This document shows positions 19,211 through 27,374 of a DNA stretch of 51,176 nucleotides, piece after piece. Origin of the DNA: Beijerinckiaceae bacterium (lineage in GTDB: Bacteria; Pseudomonadota; Alphaproteobacteria; Rhizobiales; Beijerinckiaceae); contig CANJWR010000011.1 of NCBI GenBank assembly GCA_947478455.1, positions 1 through 51,176 on the forward strand, read 5' to 3'. Each line of letters starts with the position of its first letter. The stretch's first letter is position 1. The position numbers and the translations under genes were made by a program. A model generated the notes under the pieces. It had not been told where the DNA came from. It worked only from the letters and a program-made list of their open reading frames with translations, and did not search any database.

Positions 19211-19618
19211 ATGGCACATACACGCAGAAGCATACTCGGTTCGCTACTCGCCCTCTTGGCTGTTCCGGCTGTAGCGCTTGCGCAAGCAGCAAATCCCGAA
19301 CAGAAGCCGCCGGATGCAAGTCCGGATCGCGGCCCAGGCCAAGGTAATGGTCAGGGTCAGGGTCAAGGTCAGCGCGACGGCGCCGGACAGCGGCGCCAGG
19401 GCGAAGGCCAGAGCGGACAGGGGCCACAGGATGGAACCGGGCAGCGCAACGGCTCGGGACCACGTGATGGTTCCGGTCGACGTGAAGGCTCGAACAACGG
19501 CAACAATGAGCGCCGTCGTGGTCGCAACAACGATGAAGGCCGACGCAGCCGTCGCAGCCGCATGAGAGACGAGCGCCGCAAGCGCCAGATGCGTCGTCGG
19601 AATCGCGACCGCGATTGA
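19211..19618 (+). CDS. exported low-complexity Gly/Gln/Arg-rich protein
   Basis: The 135-residue product starts with a signal peptide carrying twin arginines (HTRRSILGSLLALLAVPAVALA), compatible with Tat or Sec export. The mature part is almost entirely low complexity. A G/Q/D-rich zone contains repeated GQGQGQ- and DGSG-like units, followed by an R-rich C-terminus with many RR and RRR groups. There is no fold signature. Such a strongly basic disordered tail could bind anionic polymers or nucleic acid at the envelope, but this is speculation. A second in-frame ATG lies directly before (19208). A strong terminator follows 16 bases after the stop. Confidence 0.65.
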   Translation: MAHTRRSILGSLLALLAVPAVALAQAANPEQKPPDASPDRGPGQGNGQGQGQGQRDGAGQRRQGEGQSGQGPQDGTGQRNGSGPRDGSGRREGSNNGNNERRRGRNNDEGRRSRRSRMRDERRKRQMRRRNRDRD

Positions 19619-19633
19619 TTATCAGACGTTAGC

Positions 19634-19667
19634 AAAGCGCCGGTCGAGAAATCGACCGGCGCTTTTT
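19634..19667 (+). terminator. rho-independent terminator
   Basis: AAAGCGCCGGTCGA and its exact complement form a 14-base stem with a GAAA loop, ending in TTTTT. It ends the plus-strand gene for the low-complexity protein. It may also serve the convergent thioredoxin operon, because the stem's AAA foot becomes TTT on the minus strand. Confidence 0.88.
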
Positions 19668-19682
19668 GTTACGGCATGCGCG

Positions 19683-20132
19683 TCAAAGACCTGCACTGCG
19701 AACGAACTGTTCAATCTGCTGTTTACTCATCGCGCCACTTTGACGGGCGATTTCCCTGCCCTTCGAGAACAAAATCAACGTCGGAATAGCCCGAATGCCC
19801 AAGCGCGCCGAAATATCCGGCGCCGCCTCGGTATCGAGTTTCGCCAATCGGATTTTTGGCTCCATTGCCTGCGCTGCAGCCTCGAATTGCGGAGCCATGG
19901 CTTTGCAGGGCCCGCACCAGTCGGCCCAAAAATCCACCAGAACCGGGATTTCCGTCTTGCTGACAAGGCGATCGAAGTCTTCCGCGCTGCGCAGATCCGC
20001 CGGATGCCCATCGAACAGGGGCGCGTGACATCGGCCGCAATCGGGCCTTTGTCCGGCATCGAGCCGCGCTTGCGGAGACCGGTTGAGCCCTCCGCAATGC
20101 GGACAGGCGATAATGACATTCACATCCGTCAC
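19683..20132 (-). CDS. trxC: thioredoxin 2 (zinc-ribbon thioredoxin)
   Basis: The 149-residue product has the TrxC layout. An N-terminal zinc ribbon has two cysteine pairs (Cys10/Cys13 and Cys32/Cys35: ACPHC, DCGRC). The thioredoxin fold follows with the active site WCGPC at 72-76, the cis-proline loop IRAIPTL and a C-terminal helix. TrxC reduces disulfides and, in oxidative stress, oxidised proteins in the cytosol. It can also reduce protein persulfides. It is the last gene of the minus-strand RND/AhpD/rhodanese operon, with 26 bases to the gene before. That position links it to sulfane-sulfur handling. Confidence 0.92.
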   Translation of the reverse strand: MTDVNVIIACPHCGGLNRSPQARLDAGQRPDCGRCHAPLFDGHPADLRSAEDFDRLVSKTEIPVLVDFWADWCGPCKAMAPQFEAAAQAMEPKIRLAKLDTEAAPDISARLGIRAIPTLILFSKGREIARQSGAMSKQQIEQFVRSAGL

Positions 20133-20158
20133 GACAGGCTCCCCCGGTCAAATGCGCA

Positions 20159-20506
20159 TCAGAGTTTCATGGCGCCGCCGCGCGCTTTCCAGCCGCCGGT
20201 GCCGGGTGCATAATGCACAACATCGGTACGCCCTGCCTCATGCGCAAGTCCAAGCGCGCGCGCCGAACGGCCGCCCGCCTGACAGACCAGAACCACCGCC
20301 TTGTCTTTCGGCAAAAGTAGCGGATCGAACTGCGAGAGCGGGTGATTGATCGCCCCGGCAATATGGCCGGCGGCATATTCGTGGGGTTCGCGCACATCTA
20401 CAATGTGACATGCGCCAGCGAGATGCGCCTTCTGCAGTTCGTCATGTTCCATTGCGGTGACGCTTGTGCCGCCTTTCAGCATGGCGAAGAGACTTGATAG
20501 GGACAT
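20159..20506 (-). CDS. rhodanese-like sulfurtransferase
   Basis: The 115-residue single-domain rhodanese has IVDVREPHEYAAGHIAGAIN and the active loop VLVCQAGGRSA with Cys75. Single-domain rhodaneses move sulfane sulfur between thiosulfate or glutathione persulfide and acceptors such as cyanide, thiols or sulfite. A short N-terminal hydrophobic patch (SLFAMLKGG) is not a clear signal. It lies 27 bases after the AhpD-like gene and 26 bases before trxC in the same operon. Beside a sulfide:quinone-oxidoreductase-like gene, it probably handles the persulfide product. Confidence 0.92.
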   Translation of the reverse strand: MSLSSLFAMLKGGTSVTAMEHDELQKAHLAGACHIVDVREPHEYAAGHIAGAINHPLSQFDPLLLPKDKAVVLVCQAGGRSARALGLAHEAGRTDVVHYAPGTGGWKARGGAMKL

Positions 20507-20533
20507 GCGTCCAATCCTTTCTGTCGAAGATGC

Positions 20534-20896
20534 TCAGGCGCTTTTCGCTGCCGAGAACTGGAGGTAGGCGTCCATGGCGTGGCTCGCATACATGGCTGAA
20601 GGACCAGCGCCCATGTAGATCGCCATGCCGAGCGTCTCGACGATCTCTTCGCGTGTTGCGCCGGCGTCTACTGCGGATTTGACGTGGAAAGCGATGCAAT
20701 CGTCGCAACGCACTGCAACCGAGATGCCGATTGCCAGAAGTTCCTTGGTCTTTGTGTCGAGCGCATTCGGAGCAAGCGCCGCCTGCGCGATGGCGCCAAA
20801 CGATTTCATCACATCGGGCGCGTTGGTGCGCAGATTGCGCAGATCAGCGGACAATTGCTTCGTCCACGATGGCCAGTCGACATCTGATCCAGACAT
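20534..20896 (-). CDS. carboxymuconolactone decarboxylase/AhpD-like protein
   Basis: The 120-residue product is an AhpD-fold protein with the redox motif CDDCIAFHVKSAVDAG (CxxC followed by H), TKTKELLAIGI-like sequence before it, and GMAIYMGAGPSAMYA after. Family members with the CxxC-H arrangement are alkylhydroperoxidase-like thiol reductases, not lactone decarboxylases. AGGAG lies seven bases before the chosen ATG at 20896. It sits 19 bases after the RND pump gene, within the same operon as rhodanese and thioredoxin. This suggests thiol or persulfide redox cycling. Confidence 0.9.
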   Translation of the reverse strand: MSGSDVDWPSWTKQLSADLRNLRTNAPDVMKSFGAIAQAALAPNALDTKTKELLAIGISVAVRCDDCIAFHVKSAVDAGATREEIVETLGMAIYMGAGPSAMYASHAMDAYLQFSAAKSA

Positions 20897-20915
20897 TTGA
20901 TACTCCTTTGACGTG

Positions 20916-23900
20916 TTAAGTGATTTCGATCTGGTCGTCGCGCAGCCAGACATAGATGGCCGGTATAACCAGCAGGGTGAGCGCAGTGGACGAAGCGAGC
21001 CCAAACACCATGGAAATCGCCAGCCCCTGGAAGATCGGATCCGTGAGGATGAACGCGGCGCCAATCATCGCAGCCGCTGCGGTGAGGAAGATCGGCTTGA
21101 AGCGAATAGAGCCAGCCTCCACAAGCGCCTCACGCATCGGCATTCCCCGCTCCCGCAGATGCCGTATGAAGTCCACCAGCAGGATCGAGTTGCGGACGAT
21201 AATGCCCGCAAGTGCGATGAACCCGATCATGGACGTCGCAGTGAATGCAGCCCCAAGCAGCCAGTGACCGAACACAATGCCGATCAACGTCAGCGGGACC
21301 GGCACGAGAATGACAAGAGGCAGTTTGAACGAGCCGAATTGCGCCACGACCAGCAGATAAATGCCGAGGATCGCCACTATGAAGGCAGCGCCCATGTCGC
21401 GAAAAGTCACATATGTAACTTCCCATTCGCCGTCCCAAAGCAGCGCAGGCTTTGAATCATCTGTCGGTTGACCATGGTACTTGATGGCGGGTGCGCCAGA
21501 ACGGCCCCAGTCGATCTTCTTCATCGCGTCTTCGACGGCCAGCATGCCGTAGATCGGCGCCTCGAAACGCCCGGCGACCTCCGCCGTCACCATTTCGGCG
21601 AAGCGGCCGTTGTGACGGAACACCGGATAGGAGGCGATCTCGCGACGCGCCTTCACCACATCGCCGAGTTCAACATTCGCGCCCTGCCGGGCGGTGCCGC
21701 CCGCAGGCAGCGGCGTCGACAGAATACGCTCGCCCGAGGTCATAGCCGATTGCGGCAAAGCTACCGAAATATCGATGGGCTTGAGCCCGTTGCCGCGCTG
21801 CGAATAGCCGATCTTCACGCCACCAATGAGCGCCCCGAGCGTGTCGTAAACAGCCTGCTCCTGCACGCCGTGAAACTCCAGCGCTTCCTGATCAATCGAG
21901 TAACGCAGTCGTTCGTTGGGAACGCCGAAACTATCGTCAACATCGACCACGAAATCGACCGCCGAGAACGCCTGCCGCACCTTGGTAGCAAGCGCGCGTC
22001 GGCTCTCCGCGTCGGGTCCGTAAATCTCAGCCAGAAGCGTCGACAGAACCGGCGGCCCTGGCGGAACCTCCACAACTTTCACCGAGGCATGCGGCGGAAC
22101 CTCCAAGCCGGCGAGACGCTGGCGAATGTCGAGCGCGATGGCGTGGCTGGCGCGTTTGCGTTCGCCTTTCGGCGCGAGATTAATCGACAGATCGCCAAGC
22201 TCGGGACTTGCGCGCAGATAATAGTGGCGCACGAGCCCGTTAAAATTGAACGGAGCGCCCGTGCCCGCATAGGCCTGTATGGAGGTCAGTTCCGGCAGAT
22301 CTTTGAGGCGCGACGCCGCAGCTGTAAGAATACGGTCTGTTTCCTCAAGCGAGGTCCCGCGCGGCAGATCCACCACGACCTGAAGTTCGGACTTGTTATC
22401 GAAAGGCAGCAGTTTCACGCTGACGCTCTTGGTCGCGAACAACGTCAGCGAAGCGAGTGTCGTCAACCCGATCGTCGTGAGAAACACTTTCGAGCGAAGG
22501 CGGCCTTTCAGCAATGGCGTGGCGATCCGCGCATAGAAACGCCCCATCAAGCCCGCATCGTGATGATGATCGCCGTCGCCTGCCGTTTGTGACGCAAACT
22601 TGCGACGCGCTATCTTCAGCAGAAGCCATGGAGTGATCGTAACCGCGACGAAGAACGAAAACAGCATCGCCATCGACGCATTGGCCGGAATCGGGCTCAT
22701 ATACGGCCCCATCAGGCCGCTCACGAACATCATCGGCAACAATGCCACCACAATGGTCAGCGTCGCCACAATGGTTGGATTGCCGACTTCGGCGACAGCT
22801 TCAACTGCCGTCTCGACCAGCCCGCGTTCACCACGCATCTGCCAGTGGCGCACAATGTTTTCAACCACCACGATGGCGTCGTCGACCAGAATGCCGATGG
22901 AAAAAATGAGAGCGAACAAGCTCACGCGATTGATCGTATAGCCCATAAGCCACGAGGCGAAGAGCGTAAGCAGGATTGTCGTCGGGATGATGACCAGCAC
23001 CACAGCGCCCTCGCGCCAGCCGATGGCGAAGGTGATCAGCAGCACAATGGAAATCGTGGCAAGTCCGAGATGAAACAGAAGTTCGTCGGCTTTCTCGGTT
23101 GCGGTTTCGCCATAGTTGCGAGTCACGACGACATCAATGTCGGCGGGAACGATGCGGCCTTTTACGGCTTCCAAACGTTGTAGAATCTCTTCGGCCACGA
23201 GCACTGCATTGGCGCCCTTGCGCTTTGCAAGTGCAATGCTCACTGCGGGCAGCTTTTCGAGTTCGCCCTTGCTATCGCGGGTCATCGTCCATGACCGATG
23301 TCCGGTTTCGGCGGCGCCGACACGCACATCCGCCACGTCTTTCACATAGACCGGACGGCCATCGCGCGAGGTTATCAGTAACAGGCCTATGTCAGGCATC
23401 CCCTGCAAGGTCTGTCCCGCCACGACAGGCACCGTTCTTCCTTGCTCGCGAAAGTCGCCGATCAGGAAAGAACGGTTTGCATTGTTAAGTTTGTCGATAA
23501 GTTGGTTGAGCGTGATCCCGTAAAGCGACAGTCGCTCTGGGTCGGGTTCGACGCGAATCTGATTGGGGCTGCCGCCAACCAGATAAGTTCCGCCAATATT
23601 GTCTACCTTGGCGAGTTCATGCTGCAATTCTTCTGCAACCTGAAAGAGACCATTGTCAGTCCATGCATTCTGACGAGCCGATTTCGGCGAAAGCGTGAGG
23701 ACAAGGATTGCCACGTCGTCAATGCCGCGACCGACCACCAATGGTTCGGGAATTCCCTTCGGCAATGCAGTGATGTTGGCGCGCATTTTATCATGGACTC
23801 GCAGCACGGCGGAATCCTGACTTGTGCCCACAAAGAAACGCGCAGTAACCATCACGCGGTCGTCCTGCGTCTGCGAATAGACGTGTTCGACGCCGTTGAT

Positions 23901-24134
23901 GCCTTTCACAAGATCTTCAAGCGGGCGGGTGACGAGCTCCACCGCATCTGATGCCTTGTATCCATTAGCGGAAACAAGAATATCCACCATCGGGACGCTG
24001 ATCTGCGGCTCCTCTTCGCGCGGAAGGGCGACAAGGGCAATTGCTCCGACGATCAGCGATGCGATCAACAGAAGCGGAGTCAATGGCGAGCCGATGAAGA
24101 TTCGCGTCAGATTACCGGAAAGTCCCAGCTTCAT
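20916..24134 (-). CDS. RND efflux permease (AcrB/HAE-like inner membrane transporter)
   Basis: The 1072-residue product has the full RND layout. It has TM1 at the N-terminus after GNLTRIFIGSP, two large periplasmic loops, and twelve expected membrane spans. TM4 carries the proton-relay acids (SIGILVDDAIVVVENIVRHW). It exports substrates from periplasm or membrane using the proton gradient, with the fusion protein encoded just upstream. ATGA overlap with that gene shows tight coupling. No outer-membrane channel gene is nearby. Substrate type is not readable; lack of metal-binding methionines or histidines in the visible TM4 motif argues weakly against the copper and heavy-metal class. It shares an operon with AhpD-like, rhodanese and thioredoxin genes, unusual for a drug pump. 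Confidence 0.93.
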   Translation of the reverse strand: MKLGLSGNLTRIFIGSPLTPLLLIASLIVGAIALVALPREEEPQISVPMVDILVSANGYKASDAVELVTRPLEDLVKGINGVEHVYSQTQDDRVMVTARFFVGTSQDSAVLRVHDKMRANITALPKGIPEPLVVGRGIDDVAILVLTLSPKSARQNAWTDNGLFQVAEELQHELAKVDNIGGTYLVGGSPNQIRVEPDPERLSLYGITLNQLIDKLNNANRSFLIGDFREQGRTVPVVAGQTLQGMPDIGLLLITSRDGRPVYVKDVADVRVGAAETGHRSWTMTRDSKGELEKLPAVSIALAKRKGANAVLVAEEILQRLEAVKGRIVPADIDVVVTRNYGETATEKADELLFHLGLATISIVLLITFAIGWREGAVVLVIIPTTILLTLFASWLMGYTINRVSLFALIFSIGILVDDAIVVVENIVRHWQMRGERGLVETAVEAVAEVGNPTIVATLTIVVALLPMMFVSGLMGPYMSPIPANASMAMLFSFFVAVTITPWLLLKIARRKFASQTAGDGDHHHDAGLMGRFYARIATPLLKGRLRSKVFLTTIGLTTLASLTLFATKSVSVKLLPFDNKSELQVVVDLPRGTSLEETDRILTAAASRLKDLPELTSIQAYAGTGAPFNFNGLVRHYYLRASPELGDLSINLAPKGERKRASHAIALDIRQRLAGLEVPPHASVKVVEVPPGPPVLSTLLAEIYGPDAESRRALATKVRQAFSAVDFVVDVDDSFGVPNERLRYSIDQEALEFHGVQEQAVYDTLGALIGGVKIGYSQRGNGLKPIDISVALPQSAMTSGERILSTPLPAGGTARQGANVELGDVVKARREIASYPVFRHNGRFAEMVTAEVAGRFEAPIYGMLAVEDAMKKIDWGRSGAPAIKYHGQPTDDSKPALLWDGEWEVTYVTFRDMGAAFIVAILGIYLLVVAQFGSFKLPLVILVPVPLTLIGIVFGHWLLGAAFTATSMIGFIALAGIIVRNSILLVDFIRHLRERGMPMREALVEAGSIRFKPIFLTAAAAMIGAAFILTDPIFQGLAISMVFGLASSTALTLLVIPAIYVWLRDDQIEIT

Positions 24135-25099
24135 GGCGTCACCACGATGTCGCCGTCGCGCAGACCCGAAAGAATCTCGATGCCTTCGGGGCGTACCTCG
24201 CCCGGCTGGACGACAATTTCGGCGCCATCCTTCAACTTGACGAAGTTTACACCCGCGCGCGCAAACAAGGCACCGGGCGGAACCAGAATTGCGGTGCGGC
24301 GACCTGTGGTGAGATAGACGCGCGTGCGTTCACCGACAAAATAATTGCCAAGCCCCTCAACATCCACATCCGCAATCACAAGGCCGCCCTGAATTTCGGG
24401 ATAGACAAGACGCACAAGGCCATCCCGGCGAACTTCTTCGGCAATGCCTTGCGGTCCGCGCGCGCCGATCTGAACCTTGTCGCCGGCGCGCATGAATTGG
24501 GCGTGCCGCTCGGGCAGGCGCAATCTTAAAATGTAGCGGTCTTCGGCAAAGGTCGCGATGGTTTCACCGGGCATTACGACGCGACCTTCCGAGACAGGCA
24601 CGCTCAGCACACGGCCTGCTCCGGGCGCAATCACAGCCCCCTCGCTCATCTGCTGCTCGATGACGCTGTAGTCGGCTCGCATGGCTGCGAGCGTGCGCTC
24701 CGCCACATCCAGCGCTGTGCGCGCCTGATCGAGCTGCGTTTGCGTACTGACGCCGCGCCGCTGCAGTTCCTGCACGCGATCGAAATCCGTCTTTGCCTGG
24801 TCACGCTGGGCGGCCTGCGACCGGATGCGCTGGTCTAGCGCCTGCATTTGCAGGACGAGCTTCTGGTCGGCGATGGTTGCGATGGCAGCGCCGGCCGCTA
24901 TCTCGTTTCCTTCTTTCACCACCAGTGACGCAATAGTTCCTCCGATGCGGGCGCGAGCGACGAGCTGTCGCACCGGCTCAACGGTTGCGATGACGGCCTT
25001 GCGGTCATCTACTTGAGATGGAACAATCCTGACTTCACCAGCGGAAACTGCAGTTATGGCCACCAGGAGCAGAGAGATGGAGATTATGAAATGGCGCAT
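24131..25099 (-). CDS. RND efflux periplasmic adaptor (membrane fusion protein)
   Basis: The 322-residue product starts with a signal peptide (MRHFIISISLLLVAITAVSAG), chosen because GAGGA lies about six bases upstream. It shows the split lipoyl domain (LVVKEGNEIAAGAAIATIAD and VIAPGAGRVLSVPVSEG), an alpha-helical hairpin with Gln/Arg-rich heptads, and a beta-barrel domain. It lacks a lipobox cysteine. It links the inner-membrane RND pump to an outer-membrane channel. It is the first gene of the leftward operon, and its start is only 55 bases from the divergent ArsR start. The promoter/operator region there probably governs both directions. Confidence 0.92.
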   Translation of the reverse strand: MRHFIISISLLLVAITAVSAGEVRIVPSQVDDRKAVIATVEPVRQLVARARIGGTIASLVVKEGNEIAAGAAIATIADQKLVLQMQALDQRIRSQAAQRDQAKTDFDRVQELQRRGVSTQTQLDQARTALDVAERTLAAMRADYSVIEQQMSEGAVIAPGAGRVLSVPVSEGRVVMPGETIATFAEDRYILRLRLPERHAQFMRAGDKVQIGARGPQGIAEEVRRDGLVRLVYPEIQGGLVIADVDVEGLGNYFVGERTRVYLTTGRRTAILVPPGALFARAGVNFVKLKDGAEIVVQPGEVRPEGIEILSGLRDGDIVVTP

Positions 25100-25119
25100 G
25101 GCGGTCCTCGGATCGGGTC

Positions 25120-25154
25120 TTGACATATATATTCACTCTTGCTAAATTAGCAAC
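25120..25154 (+). promoter_or_regulatory. promoter and palindromic operator of the ArsR gene
   Basis: TTGACA at 25120-25125 is followed after exactly 17 bases by TAAATT at 25143-25148, a good sigma-70 promoter. The -10 is embedded in TTGCTAAATTAGCAA (25139-25153), a perfect 7-base inverted repeat around one base. The ATG lies two bases after it, so the transcript would be nearly leaderless. A repressor bound here would block RNA polymerase, fitting autoregulation by the ArsR protein. It may also affect the divergent RND operon, which starts 55 bases away. Confidence 0.7.
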
Positions 25155-25493
25155 ATGAATTTCGAAGAACTTGCTCCCAAGGCTGCACAAGCTGAGACTT
25201 TCCTCAAGGCGCTGGCCAACGCGAACCGGCTTATGATCCTGTGCGAGTTGCACAAGGGCGAACGATCGGTGAGCACTATTCAGAATGCTGTCGGGCTTAG
25301 CCAGTCTGCATTGTCGCAACATCTGGCGCGTCTGCGCGAGGACTTTCTCGTGTCGACCCGCCGGGAATCGCAAACGATTTTCTATTCACTTGCGAACCCA
25401 AACATCGCACGTTTTATCGCGCTACTCTATGAAATGTACTGCGCCGAAGAATGCGAAGCCGACGAGAAAAAGAAGCCGGCTTTGAAGAAGTGA
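25155..25493 (+). CDS. ArsR-family repressor, SqrR/BigR-like persulfide sensor
   Basis: The 112-residue winged-helix protein has LKALANANRLMILCEL, then the recognition helix region VGLSQSALSQHLARLRED and the wing VSTRRESQTIFYSL. Two cysteines, Cys30 in the first helix region and Cys96 in the C-terminal helix (EMYCAEEC), are 66 residues apart. The sensing pair of SqrR, Cys41 and Cys107, has the same 66-residue separation; in SqrR these form a polysulfide bridge with persulfides and release DNA. A further Cys100 is present. It heads a rightward gene set that includes a sulfide:quinone-oxidoreductase-like protein and diverges from the RND/rhodanese/thioredoxin operon. Function as a reactive-sulfur-responsive repressor of both is strongly suggested but not shown. 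Confidence 0.85.
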   Translation: MNFEELAPKAAQAETFLKALANANRLMILCELHKGERSVSTIQNAVGLSQSALSQHLARLREDFLVSTRRESQTIFYSLANPNIARFIALLYEMYCAEECEADEKKKPALKK

Positions 25494-25507
25494 AAGGGAA
25501 CGAAGCC

Positions 25508-25708
25508 ATGAGTATCGACCGTATGGTAATGGCGTTTGCGGGTTCGATGATCCTGCTCAGTATTGCGCTAGCGCATTTTGTCAGCCCCGCCTGGCTGCTA
25601 CTAACGGCTTTCGTGGGTCTAAATCTTTTGCAGGCGGCATTCACTCGCTTCTGCCCGCTCGCCATTGCGTTGAAGAAACTCGGCGTCACACCCGGTGCGG
25701 CTTTCTAG
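25508..25708 (+). CDS. DUF2892 membrane protein
   Basis: The 66-residue protein matches DUF2892: the opening SIDRMVMAFAGSMILLSIALAH, a second hydrophobic helix (WLLLTAFVGLNLLQAAF) and the conserved TRFCPLAIALKKLG. Two membrane helices are expected. DUF2892 domains occur fused to rhodaneses (for example E. coli YgaP) or beside them, and may pass sulfur species across the membrane. The start ATG is 15 bases after the ArsR stop, in one transcript. The conserved cysteine in RFCPL is the likely functional residue. Confidence 0.88.
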   Translation: MSIDRMVMAFAGSMILLSIALAHFVSPAWLLLTAFVGLNLLQAAFTRFCPLAIALKKLGVTPGAAF

Positions 25709-25784
25709 CACAACTGGAATCATGCGTCGCAGGTGGACGTGTGTCGTCGAAGTGTATTTCACGTCCTAACAACAGGGGTTAAAC

Positions 25785-25988
25785 ATGAGCGCCAACGTCG
25801 GAAGCATTGACCGCATTCTCCGTGTGATCATCGGACTGGTCATGATTGCCTATGCGATACCGATCGGTTTCTCGTCGACCGGCTGGAACTGGGTCGGCTG
25901 GATCGGCGTCATCCCGCTGGCGACAGCAGCCTTTGGGTTTTGCCCGCTCTACACCATTTTCGGCATGAACACCTGCCCGCGTAAATAG
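25785..25988 (+). CDS. DUF2892 membrane protein, second copy
   Basis: The 67-residue protein is a second, divergent DUF2892 member. It begins with NVGSIDRILRVIIGLVMIAYAI, continues with a second span (WVGWIGVIPLATAAFGF), and ends with CPLYTIFGMNTCPRK with two cysteines. This second form (IDRILR...CPLY...NTCP) is the common stand-alone type. It lies 76 bases after the first DUF2892 gene and 73 bases before the flavoprotein gene, on the same strand. Both copies probably act with the rhodanese encoded across the divergent promoter. Confidence 0.88.
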   Translation: MSANVGSIDRILRVIIGLVMIAYAIPIGFSSTGWNWVGWIGVIPLATAAFGFCPLYTIFGMNTCPRK

Positions 25989-26013
25989 CCCTTGCTGATC
26001 GCGCTTTTCGCAA

Positions 26014-26025
26014 TTTGTCGACAAA
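26014..26025. promoter_or_regulatory. perfect palindrome TTTGTCGACAAA upstream of flavoprotein
   Basis: A perfect 12-base palindrome lies 36 bases before the ATG of the sulfide:quinone-oxidoreductase-like gene. It is followed by a small GC hairpin (GGAGG to CCTCC) and a strong GAGGAGGAG ribosome binding site. It may be an additional operator. It does not match the ArsR operator at 25139. Confidence 0.3.
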
Positions 26026-26061
26026 AGACTGGAGGCGTAGCCCTCCGGTAGAGGAGGAGCT

Positions 26062-27357
26062 ATGCCCAAAATTGTAGTTCTCGGCGCAGGCATCGGCGGA
26101 GTTCCGATGGCGTTCGAATTGCGCGACCAGCTTGGCCGCTCAGCCGAAATCACCGTTCTGGCGGAATCGGACTATTTCCATTTTGTGCCATCCAATCCAT
26201 GGGTCGCGGTGAAATGGAGAAAGTCGGAGGATATCAAGGTTTTTCTGCCTGATGTCTTCAAGAAGCTTGGCATTGAGTTTTCCTCTGTCGGCGTCAAGAG
26301 CCTAAGTCCCGCTTCAAACTCGATTGAATTGCGCGACGGTAGCAGCGTTAGTTACGATTATCTTGTCATTGCGACTGGGCCACATCTGGCGTTCGACGAG
26401 ATAGAAGGTCTAGGGCCTCAAGGTCATTCGCGATCGATCTGCCATGTCGATCATGCGGCCGCAGCGAGCGACCGATGGGAGGAGTTTTGCAAGGACCCAG
26501 GCCCGATGGTCGTAGGCGCAGTTCAGGGCGCTTCCTGCTTCGGACCTGCCTATGAATATGCTTTGACTGCGGTCACGGATCTTCGGAAGCGCAAAATCAG
26601 AAACCGAGTCCCGATGACGTTCGTCACGTCGGAGCCCTATATCGGGCATTTGGGTCTGGGTGGCGTTGGCGACACCAAAGGCATGCTTGAATCCGTCATG
26701 CGCGACCGCGACATCAAGTGGATTACCAACGCAAAAGTCGATCGCATTACCGAGAATTCTGTCGAGGTGACCGAAGTCAACGATGATGGTTCGGTCAAGA
26801 AAGTTCATTCACTGCCATCGAAATACTCGATGTTTCTGCCGGCTTTCCGCGGCGTCGATTGCTTGCGGGGCGAGGACGGGAAGTGGATCGAGGGGCTCAC
26901 AAATCCGCGCGGCTTTATCCTGATCGACAAGCACCAGCGCAATCCCGCCTATCCGAACATATTCGGCATTGGCGTCTGCACCGCCATACCGGCGTTTGAG
27001 CCTACGCCAGTTCCTGTTGGTGTGCCGAAGACTGGCTATATGATTGAGTCCATGGTTACGGCGACCGCACATAACATCAAGGATCTTGTTTCAGGTCGGG
27101 CGCCGACCCACGAACCAACGTGGAATGCGGTTTGTCTCGCCGACTTCGGCGACAGCGGCGAAGCTTTTGTGGCTTTGCCGCAAATTCCTCCGCGCAATAT
27201 CAACTGGGCGAGTCAGCGATATTGGGTGCATCTGGCGAAAGTCGCCTTTGAGAAATATTTCCTGAGGAAAATTCGGATCGGCTCGAGCGAACCAGGATAT
27301 GAGCGATATATTATGAAGACGCTGGGCATTGAACGGTTGCGCAGCGAAGCGAAATAG
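26062..27357 (+). CDS. sulfide:quinone oxidoreductase-like flavoprotein
   Basis: The 431-residue FAD/NAD(P)-fold protein begins IVVLGAGIGGVPMAFELRDQ, with SYDYLVIATGPHLAFD mid-way and a quinone-site-type C-terminal half. Redox cysteines lie at 127 (SICHVDHA) and 159 (GASCFGPAYE). The latter motif is typical of sulfide:quinone oxidoreductases, and a further cysteine at 306 sits in FGIGVCTAIPAFEPTPVPVGVPK-type sequence. It would oxidise sulfide to a persulfide or sulfane sulfur and pass electrons to quinone at the membrane. The SQR type cannot be fixed without alignment. A strong GAGGAGGAG site precedes the ATG. It lies on the rightward side of the SqrR-like regulator. Flavocytochrome c or NDH-2 relatives are less likely alternatives. 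Confidence 0.85.
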   Translation: MPKIVVLGAGIGGVPMAFELRDQLGRSAEITVLAESDYFHFVPSNPWVAVKWRKSEDIKVFLPDVFKKLGIEFSSVGVKSLSPASNSIELRDGSSVSYDYLVIATGPHLAFDEIEGLGPQGHSRSICHVDHAAAASDRWEEFCKDPGPMVVGAVQGASCFGPAYEYALTAVTDLRKRKIRNRVPMTFVTSEPYIGHLGLGGVGDTKGMLESVMRDRDIKWITNAKVDRITENSVEVTEVNDDGSVKKVHSLPSKYSMFLPAFRGVDCLRGEDGKWIEGLTNPRGFILIDKHQRNPAYPNIFGIGVCTAIPAFEPTPVPVGVPKTGYMIESMVTATAHNIKDLVSGRAPTHEPTWNAVCLADFGDSGEAFVALPQIPPRNINWASQRYWVHLAKVAFEKYFLRKIRIGSSEPGYERYIMKTLGIERLRSEAK

Positions 27358-27374
27358 CAGGAAGTCCACTGCGC

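Noticed and set aside
21468-22592. 374-codon plus-strand frame opposite the RND pump
   Set aside because: It is antisense to conserved RND sequence and has shadow-like composition.
25735-25766. GGACGTG and CACGTCC inverted repeat before the second DUF2892 gene as an operator
   Set aside because: The 7-base arms are 18 bases apart and could arise by chance; no second copy was seen at the related promoters.
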